DNA from: Streptococcus oralis subsp. tigurinus
GTDB taxonomy: Bacteria; Bacillota; Bacilli; Lactobacillales; Streptococcaceae
Reading direction: 5' to 3'
NCBI RefSeq assembly: GCF_002356415.1
Contig: NZ_AP018338.1
Span: 806,001 to 870,000, forward strand
Length of the DNA stretch: 64,000 bases
Shown: positions 58,543-64,000 of the stretch, piece after piece
Numbering within the stretch: the first letter of the stretch is position 1
How the letters are laid out: the number at the start of each line of letters is the position of its first letter
The notes under the pieces: generated by a model
The model's input: the letters and a program-made list of their open reading frames with translations, nothing else
Told to the model about the DNA's origin: nothing
The model's database searches: none
Position numbers and translations under genes: made by a program

Positions 58543-59845
58543 TAATCAGCATAGAATTGCTAGAGAAGACTTTGTCGCAGAATTTCCCAACCTAAGTCAA
58601 GCGCTCCTTGATAGAACACTAGATAACCTATCTCAAGAGGACAATATTTTTATTTTTCCAAATGATTTGATGAATTCTCCTGATTTAGACAAGGACCAAA
58701 AGATTTTGGAAACAGTTAATCAGGAAATCAAGACAGGCAATGTGATTGGTTTTCTGGGATGCGGTCAGGAAAGATTAACGATTTCCTCTCGTTTTTCTGA
58801 TGAAAGTAACGACCATTTTTTACATTATCTTTTACAAAAGGTTCTCAATATCAATCTGAATAGTTTGGATGTCGGTCTATCTCAAGAGGATAGACTCTAT
58901 CAACTTTTGATTTACCTCTTTCCAAAATATCTGCAAGCGGCTCTCCGAAAAGGTCTTTATAAGGAATACCAGAGATTTTCTCATAACGACAGTCATGTAA
59001 AGGGAGTGATAGATGTAGGAAATCATCTTAAGAGGAATGTTCCTTTTATGGGAAATATCGCCTACACAACGAGAGAGTTTACCTATGATAATTCACTCAT
59101 GCAATTGATTCGGCATACGATTGAGTACATTAAGAATCAGAAAATCATTGGGCAAGGGCTCCTTGATAATCTCTTAACTAGTCGTGAAAATGTGGCAGAA
59201 ATCGTGCGAGTAACACCATATTATAAACTAGCTGATCGTGCTAAGATTATTCGGGGAAATCAATCTAAACCTATACGTCATGCATACTTTCACGAGTACA
59301 GAAAGTTGCAAGAGCTTTGCCTGATGATTCTAAATAGAGAGAAACATGGGTTAGGATATCAAGAGCAAAAAATCCATGGTATTCTTTTTGATGTTTCCTG
59401 GCTTTGGGAAGAGTATGTTTATACCTTGTTGCCAAAAGTTTTCATCCATCCACGAAATAAGGATAAGACGGACGGAATTTCAGTATTTTCTGACCGTGAA
59501 AGAAAAGTATTTCCAGATTTTTATCATAAAGAGTTAAAAATAGTTTTAGATGCTAAATATAAAGAACTGGAGTTCACTGAAAAAGGAATCAACCGTGAGG
59601 ACTTATTCCAGCTGATTTCCTATTCTTATATTTTAAAAGTTGAGAAAGCTGGTCTTGTTTTTCCGAGCAAGCAAAAGGTTGTTGATAATGAGATAGGAAA
59701 GCTAGCAGGTTATGGAGCTTTGTTGAAGAAATTGTCTATACAAATTCCTCAAAAGGCTTCATCTTATAATGAATTTTGTGAAATGATGGAAAGCTCCGAA
59801 GAAACTTTTAAAAGGAATATTACTAAGGAAGTGGGGAGAAACTAA
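58526..59845 (+). CDS. McrC-like nuclease subunit
   Basis: 439 residues from the ATG at 58526; a GTG at 58520 and an ATG at 58529 are possible alternatives. It overlaps the McrB-like gene by 17 bases. The C-terminal PD-(D/E)XK nuclease motif is visible: FPDFYHKELKIVLDAKYKEL (Asp, then Asp-Ala-Lys). The N-terminal half is a beta-rich domain that contacts McrB in the family (ERLTISSRF; VKGVIDVGNHLKRN). Cleavage would need GTP hydrolysis by the partner and recognition by its EVE-like domain. Nuclease residues appear intact, so the pair is probably functional. Confidence 0.82.
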   Translation: MMRITDNQHRIAREDFVAEFPNLSQALLDRTLDNLSQEDNIFIFPNDLMNSPDLDKDQKILETVNQEIKTGNVIGFLGCGQERLTISSRFSDESNDHFLHYLLQKVLNINLNSLDVGLSQEDRLYQLLIYLFPKYLQAALRKGLYKEYQRFSHNDSHVKGVIDVGNHLKRNVPFMGNIAYTTREFTYDNSLMQLIRHTIEYIKNQKIIGQGLLDNLLTSRENVAEIVRVTPYYKLADRAKIIRGNQSKPIRHAYFHEYRKLQELCLMILNREKHGLGYQEQKIHGILFDVSWLWEEYVYTLLPKVFIHPRNKDKTDGISVFSDRERKVFPDFYHKELKIVLDAKYKELEFTEKGINREDLFQLISYSYILKVEKAGLVFPSKQKVVDNEIGKLAGYGALLKKLSIQIPQKASSYNEFCEMMESSEETFKRNITKEVGRN

Positions 59846-59906
59846 TCTCCTCACTTTTTATATTTAAACAAGAAACCGAACATTATTATTTTATAATTGA
59901 AATTAT

Positions 59907-59935
59907 TTGACAAAAACTGTACTTTGGTTTATAAT
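59907..59935 (+). promoter_or_regulatory. guaC promoter
   Basis: TTGACA (59907-59912), 17 bases, TATAAT (59930-59935). Predicted start near 59942. Confidence 0.88.
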
Positions 59936-59941
59936 GATTCA

Positions 59942-60012
59942 AGGAAACGTCGTAAAAGACGTAGGGATGCGCAAGCATAGGTAGGTCATTACAAAAGAAA
60001 CGAGACATCGAT
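59942..60012 (+). ncRNA. Structured 5' leader of guaC, class unknown
   Basis: About 71 nucleotides. Hairpin 1: ACGTC (59947-59951)/GACGT (59958-59962), loop GTAAAA. Hairpin 2: ATGC (59967-59970)/GCAT (59975-59978) with a GCAA tetraloop. The spacers are G-rich (AGGG, AGGTAGG). No terminator and no clear ribosome site next to the ATG (only ACGAGA). It does not match the purine, PreQ1, ZTP or guanidine riboswitches as I know them. Confidence 0.4.
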
Positions 60013-60999
60013 ATGTTAAATGAATTTCCAATTTTTGATTATGAAGATATTCAGTTGATCCCTAATAAATGTGTGATTAAAAGCCGTTCAGAAGCGGATA
60101 CAAGTATTACGTTTGGAAAATACACTTTTAAACTACCTGTTGTGCCAGCAAATATGCAGACGATTTTGGATGAGAACGTAGCAGAGCAACTTGCTAAAGG
60201 CGGTTACTTTTACATTATGCATCGTTTTGATGAGGCTGGGCGCATTCCTTTTATCAAACGCATGCACGATCAAGGGCTCATTGCTTCCATTTCTGTCGGT
60301 GTCAAGGATTACGAGTATGACTTTGTTAGCCGACTCAAGGCTGATGCTCCTGAGTATATCACGATTGACATTGCCCATGGTCATGCGGATAGCGTGATTT
60401 CTATGATTCAACATATCAAGAAAGAATTGCCAGATACTTTTGTCATTGCTGGTAACGTAGGAACACCAGAAGCTGTTCGTGAATTGGAAAATGCCGGTGC
60501 GGATGCTACTAAGGTTGGAATAGGTCCTGGTAAGGTTTGTATCACAAAGGTAAAGACAGGTTTTGGTACAGGTGGTTGGCAGTTGGCTGCCCTACGCTGG
60601 TGTGCAAAGGCTGCGCGTAAACCGATCATCGCTGATGGTGGGATTCGTACTCATGGCGATATTGCTAAGTCTATCCGTTTCGGTGCCAGCATGGTCATGA
60701 TTGGTTCCCTATTTGCAGGACATATCGAAAGCCCAGGAAAGACGATTGAAGTCGATGGCGAACAGTTCAAAGAATACTATGGTTCAGCTTCTCAATACCA
60801 AAAAGGAGCATATAAAAATGTGGAAGGTAAGCGCATCTTACTGCCTGCTAAAGGGCACTTGCAAGACACCCTTACTGAGATGGAGCAGGACTTGCAAAGT
60901 GCTATTTCCTACGCAGGTGGACGCAGGCTTGCTGACCTTAAACACGTTGATTATGTTATCGTGAAAAACTCTATCTGGAACGGGGATGCTTCCCACTAA
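60013..60999 (+). CDS. guaC: GMP reductase
   Basis: Reduces GMP to IMP with NADPH, returning guanine nucleotides to the purine pool. 328 residues. The catalytic cysteine is in [35 protein letters not shown] is the phosphate-binding loop, and the short form without CBS domains separates it from IMP dehydrogenase. It stands alone behind a consensus promoter and a structured leader, fitting control by purine supply. Confidence 0.96.
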   Translation: MLNEFPIFDYEDIQLIPNKCVIKSRSEADTSITFGKYTFKLPVVPANMQTILDENVAEQLAKGGYFYIMHRFDEAGRIPFIKRMHDQGLIASISVGVKDYEYDFVSRLKADAPEYITIDIAHGHADSVISMIQHIKKELPDTFVIAGNVGTPEAVRELENAGADATKVGIGPGKVCITKVKTGFGTGGWQLAALRWCAKAARKPIIADGGIRTHGDIAKSIRFGASMVMIGSLFAGHIESPGKTIEVDGEQFKEYYGSASQYQKGAYKNVEGKRILLPAKGHLQDTLTEMEQDLQSAISYAGGRRLADLKHVDYVIVKNSIWNGDASH

Positions 61000-61026
61000 G
61001 AGACACTTAGTCCACCAATAAAAAAC

Positions 61027-61055
61027 TTGTTATTAGAGCAAATTTCTGTTATAAT
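61027..61055 (+). promoter_or_regulatory. tRNA-Arg promoter
   Basis: TTGTTA (61027-61032), 17 bases, TATAAT (61050-61055) with TGT before it. Confidence 0.75.
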
Positions 61056-61066
61056 AAAGCAAGTTT

Positions 61067-61138
61067 CCACCCTTAGTGTAATGGATATCACGTAAGATTC
61101 CGGTTCTTGAGATGGGGGTTCGATTCCCTCAGGGTGGA
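61067..61138 (+). tRNA. tRNA-Arg (CCG)
   Basis: 72 bases. Acceptor CCACCCT pairs with AGGGTGG (61131-61137), discriminator A. Anticodon CCG is at 61100-61102 in loop TTCCGGT. T-loop TTCGATT. CCA not encoded. Confidence 0.95.
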
Positions 61139-61153
61139 TGTAAATAGCCTAAG

Positions 61154-61178
61154 AAAGCCTTAAATAAGGCTTTTTCTT
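61154..61178 (+). terminator. tRNA-Arg terminator
   Basis: AAAGCCTTA (61154-61162)/TAAGGCTTT (61165-61173), then T's. Confidence 0.85.
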
Positions 61179-61179
61179 T

Positions 61180-61203
61180 ATCTCGCCCCAAATTTGCCCC
61201 TAA
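61180..61203 (-). other. Possible remnant of an integrase C-terminus after tRNA-Arg
   Basis: On the minus strand one frame reads FRGKFGAR and then TAA. It resembles the tail of a tyrosine integrase and the YRGQKGAKD stretch after HU (25238). The position, just beyond a tRNA 3' end, is where integrated elements place their integrase gene. Nothing longer remains. Inference. Confidence 0.35.
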
Positions 61204-61236
61204 AATTAAAAATTTTATTCTAAAAAATGCTCAAAT

Positions 61237-61277
61237 CCCCTCTAGTCCCGTTTTAAAGTGACTCAGGGGGCTTTTTT
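61237..61277 (+). terminator. Second terminator-like hairpin before rnc
   Basis: CCCCT..AGTC (61237-61247) pairs with GACT.AGGGG (61260-61269), followed by a T-run to 61278. Confidence 0.65.
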
Positions 61278-61286
61278 TGATATAAT
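61278..61286 (+). promoter_or_regulatory. rnc-smc extended -10 promoter
   Basis: TG (61278-61279), A, TATAAT (61281-61286). Confidence 0.65.
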
Positions 61287-61320
61287 AAAAGAGACTGTTA
61301 TCAGTTAGAAAGAGGTTGGT

Positions 61321-62019
61321 ATGAAAGAATTACAAACTGTACTAAAGAAGCGTTTTACAATCGAATTTGCAGATAAAAAACTACTAGAAACGGCCTTTAC
61401 TCATACGAGTTATGCCAATGAGCACCGCCTCTTAAAAATTTCACACAATGAGCGCTTGGAATTTTTAGGAGACGCTGTTCTGCAATTATTGATTTCAGAA
61501 TATCTGTATAAAAAATATCCTAAGAAACCAGAGGGAGATTTGTCCAAACTACGTGCTATGATTGTCCGTGAGGAGAGTTTGGCTGGTTTTGCGCGTGATT
61601 GCCAGTTTGATCAGTTTATCAAGCTAGGAAAAGGAGAAGAAAAGTCTGGTGGTCGCAATCGTGACACCATTCTTGGTGATGCCTTTGAAGCCTTTCTGGG
61701 TGCTTTGCTTTTAGACAAGGATGTTGCTAGGGTAAAAGAGTTCATCTATCAAGTCATGATTCCCAAGGTTGAAGCAGGTGACTTTGAAATGATTAAGGAT
61801 TACAAGACACACCTGCAAGAGCTGCTCCAGGTTAATGGCGATGTGGATATTCGCTACCAGGTGACCTCTGAGACGGGGCCTGCCCATGACAAGGTTTTTG
61901 ATGTAGAAGTTCTGGTTGAGGGCAAAAGTATCGGAAAAGGTCAAGGCCGTTCTAAAAAATTGGCAGAACAAGAGGCCGCCAAAAATGCAGTTGAGAAAGG
62001 GCTGGATTCATGTATTTAA
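61321..62019 (+). CDS. rnc: Ribonuclease III
   Basis: Double-strand-specific RNase that processes rRNA precursors and mRNAs. 232 residues. The catalytic signature [13 protein letters not shown] is at about residues 42-54 and the second metal site is [11 protein letters not shown]. The double-stranded RNA-binding domain occupies about 155-228 ([11 protein letters not shown] to [12 protein letters not shown]). AGAGG precedes the ATG. It overlaps smc by 10 bases, as in other streptococci. Confidence 0.97.
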   Translation: MKELQTVLKKRFTIEFADKKLLETAFTHTSYANEHRLLKISHNERLEFLGDAVLQLLISEYLYKKYPKKPEGDLSKLRAMIVREESLAGFARDCQFDQFIKLGKGEEKSGGRNRDTILGDAFEAFLGALLLDKDVARVKEFIYQVMIPKVEAGDFEMIKDYKTHLQELLQVNGDVDIRYQVTSETGPAHDKVFDVEVLVEGKSIGKGQGRSKKLAEQEAAKNAVEKGLDSCI

Positions 62020-64000
62020 AGGAGATTGAGATTCAGGGATTCAAGTCCTTTGCTGACAAGACCAAGGTCGTCTTTGACCAAGGTGTGACAGCTGTCGTTG
62101 GGCCCAATGGTTCTGGGAAGTCAAATATCACAGAAAGTCTACGATGGGCCTTGGGGGAATCCAGTATCAAGAGCCTTCGTGGTGGTAAGATGCCTGACGT
62201 TATCTTTGCTGGAACAGAAAGTCGCAAACCACTCAATTATGCCTCTGTTATCGTGACCTTGGACAATGAAGATGGCTTTATCAAGGATGCAGGGCAAGTC
62301 ATTAAGGTAGAACGCCATATCTATCGTAGTGGAGATAGTGAGTATCGAATTGATGGCAAGAAAGTCCGTCTGCGCGATGTACATGACCTTTTCTTGGATA
62401 CAGGTTTGGGACGGGATTCCTTCTCTATTATTTCCCAAGGGAAGGTTGAGGAGATTTTTAATTCCAAGCCTGAAGAGCGTCGAGCTATTTTTGAAGAAGC
62501 TGCTGGAGTTCTTAAATACAAAACTCGTCGAAAAGAAACAGAAAGCAAACTGCAACAAACTCAAGATAATCTAGACCGTTTAGAGGATATTATCTATGAG
62601 TTGGACAATCAAATCAAGCCTCTTGCCAAACAAGCTGAGAATGCTCGTAAGTTTCTCGACCTGGATGGTCAACGCAAGGCTATTTACTTGGATGTACTGG
62701 TTGCCCAAATCAAGGAAAACAAGGCTGAACTAGAGCTGACAGAAGAAGAACTAACTCAGGTTCAGGAACTTTTGACGAGCTATTACCAAAAGCGTCAAGA
62801 GTTGGAAGAAGAAAATCAAACACTTAAAAAGAAACGCCAAGATCTCCAAGCTCAAATGTCCAAAGACCAAGGAAGTTTGATGGATCTGACGAATCTGATA
62901 AGTGATTTAGAGCGAAAATTAGCCCTATCGAAGTTGGAATCTGAGCAAGTTGCTCTCAATCAACAAGAAGCACAAGCCCGTTTGGCATCTTTAGAAGATA
63001 AGAGAAAGACTCTAAGTACAGAGAAGGCTGAAAAAGAAGCGAACTTGGCACAGTTAGAGGAAAGTCTAGCTGAAAACAACAAGGAACTCAATCGTTTAGA
63101 GGCAGAATTGCTAGCTTTTTCAGATGATCCTGACCAGATGATCGAGCTCTTGCGTGAACGCTTTGTTGCGCTTTTGCAAGAAGAAGCGGATGTCTCAAAC
63201 CAACTGACCCGCATCGAGAATGAACTAGAGAACAGCCGTCAGCTATCTCAAAAACAAACAGATCAACTTGAGAAACTGAAAGAACAACTGGCTACAGCTA
63301 AAGAAAAGGCCAGTCAGCAAGAGGCTGAACTTGAAACTGCTAAGGAGCAGGTTCAGAAATTATTGGCTGACTACCAAGCTAGTGCCAAGGAGCAAGAGGA
63401 ACAGAAAGTTTCTTACCAAGCCCAGCAGAGCCAACTCTTTGACCGTCTGGATAGTCTCAAAAATAAGCAGGCTAGAGCTCAAAGTTTAGAGAATATCCTT
63501 AGAAATCATAGCAATTTTTACGCGGGTGTTAAGAGTGTTCTCCAAGAAAAAGACCGTCTAGGTGGAATTATTGGTGCAGTCAGTGAGCATCTGACCTTTG
63601 ATGTTCATTATCAAATTGCCCTAGAAATTGCGCTTGGAGCTAGCAGTCAGCACATCATAGTAGAAGATGAGAACGCAGCGACTAAGGCTATTGATTTCCT
63701 CAAGCGCAACAGAGCCGGTCGAGCAACCTTCCTTCCGTTGACGACGATCAAGGCTCGTGCGATTTCGAGTCAGAACCAAGATGCTATCGCATCAAGTCCA
63801 GGCTTCCTTGGAATGGCTGATGAGTTGGTTACTTTTGATACTAGACTAGAAGCCATTTTCAAGAACTTGCTAGCTACGACGGCTATCTTTGATACCGTAG
63901 AACATGCCCGTGCAGCTGCTCGTCAAGTTCGTTACCAGGTTCGTATGGTGACACTGGATGGGACAGAGTTGCGTACAGGGGGTTCCTACGCGGGTGGTGC
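62010..64000 (+). CDS. smc: Chromosome partition protein SMC (3' end outside window)
   Basis: Condenses and segregates the chromosome with ScpA and ScpB. 663 codons are visible, with no stop before the window ends. Start at [14 protein letters not shown], ten bases inside rnc. Walker A GPNGSGKS is at residues 31-38 and the Q-loop region [12 protein letters not shown] follows. Coiled coil runs from about residue 170 to 490. The hinge begins near residue 505 ([14 protein letters not shown]) and reaches its end at GGSYAGGA. No frame disruption seen. Confidence 0.96.
   Translation, partial: MYLKEIEIQGFKSFADKTKVVFDQGVTAVVGPNGSGKSNITESLRWALGESSIKSLRGGKMPDVIFAGTESRKPLNYASVIVTLDNEDGFIKDAGQVIKVERHIYRSGDSEYRIDGKKVRLRDVHDLFLDTGLGRDSFSIISQGKVEEIFNSKPEERRAIFEEAAGVLKYKTRRKETESKLQQTQDNLDRLEDIIYELDNQIKPLAKQAENARKFLDLDGQRKAIYLDVLVAQIKENKAELELTEEELTQVQELLTSYYQKRQELEEENQTLKKKRQDLQAQMSKDQGSLMDLTNLISDLERKLALSKLESEQVALNQQEAQARLASLEDKRKTLSTEKAEKEANLAQLEESLAENNKELNRLEAELLAFSDDPDQMIELLRERFVALLQEEADVSNQLTRIENELENSRQLSQKQTDQLEKLKEQLATAKEKASQQEAELETAKEQVQKLLADYQASAKEQEEQKVSYQAQQSQLFDRLDSLKNKQARAQSLENILRNHSNFYAGVKSVLQEKDRLGGIIGAVSEHLTFDVHYQIALEIALGASSQHIIVEDENAATKAIDFLKRNRAGRATFLPLTTIKARAISSQNQDAIASSPGFLGMADELVTFDTRLEAIFKNLLATTAIFDTVEHARAAARQVRYQVRMVTLDGTELRTGGSYAGG

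Noticed and set aside
59936..60012. Purine riboswitch before guaC
   Set aside because: The AATGA/TCATT pairing that would make a P1 stem lies partly before the predicted transcription start, and the loop sequences needed for the purine aptamer are absent.

Overview
The window is chromosomal DNA from a Firmicute of the Streptococcus mitis group (S. mitis/oralis-like, close to but probably not S. pneumoniae). This rests on gene content and protein sequences (ParC, GyrA, TopA, DprA, IlvE) that match what I remember of pneumococcus almost residue for residue. It also rests on extended -10 promoters (TGnTATAAT), a ComX cin-box in front of dprA, and a decayed BOX repeat. ParC Gly52 and Asp91 and GyrA Gly114 are alleles I associate with viridans streptococci. 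Gene order differs from the pneumococcal reference as I remember it: blocks that are far apart there are adjacent here.

Layout. 1-3326: end of a nucleoside-type ABC importer (ATPase and two permeases). 3360-4001: plsY on the minus strand. 4137-10544: topoisomerase IV (parE, parC), with an AT-rich gene of unknown function and an aminoglycoside-6-adenylyltransferase-like gene in between. 10675-16070: ilvE, a DUF2969 protein, tRNA-Tyr and tRNA-Gln, rpsA, a free methionine sulfoxide reductase, dnaX and a DUF3272 protein. 16223-21417: the complete sufCDSUB iron-sulfur cluster operon. 21543-25171: amino-acid permease, YitT protein, DegV protein, HU. 25450-29854: ldh (minus) divergent from gyrA-srtA. 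30059-34660: formate/nitrite-type channel, an O-acetylhomoserine sulfhydrylase, a DUF2130 protein and an AT-rich HNH-nuclease-like gene with a likely frameshift. 34661-42953: SdpI-like protein, truB, udk, then a tightly overlapping operon xseA-xseB-ispA-tlyA-argR-recN-phosphoesterase. 43032-50766: lepA, a lipoprotein, dprA, topA, DUF454, cutC, YjbR-like. 50851-55947: a leucine operon leuA-leuB-DUF1294-leuC-leuD behind a leader-peptide attenuator. 55973-59845: a YrdC-domain protein and an McrBC-type defence pair. 60013-64000: guaC, tRNA-Arg, rnc and the 5' two thirds or so of smc.

Most notable points. (1) ParC carries Tyr at position 79 and GyrA carries Leu at position 81. Both are the classic fluoroquinolone-target serines, so the strain is predicted to be resistant. 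(2) Three genes (plsY, the methionine sulfoxide reductase, DUF3272) have an extended -10 box exactly six bases before the ATG, which implies leaderless mRNAs. (3) The HNH-like gene runs onto an A AAA AAA heptamer, beyond which the -1 frame continues for 48 codons as a coiled coil. This is either a programmed frameshift or a homopolymer mutation. (4) guaC has a compact two-hairpin 5' leader that I cannot assign to a known riboswitch class. (5) Short peptide motifs resembling integrase C-termini lie just beyond the terminators of HU and tRNA-Arg, suggesting old integration sites.

All family assignments come from reading motifs and remembered homologues. No database search was run.
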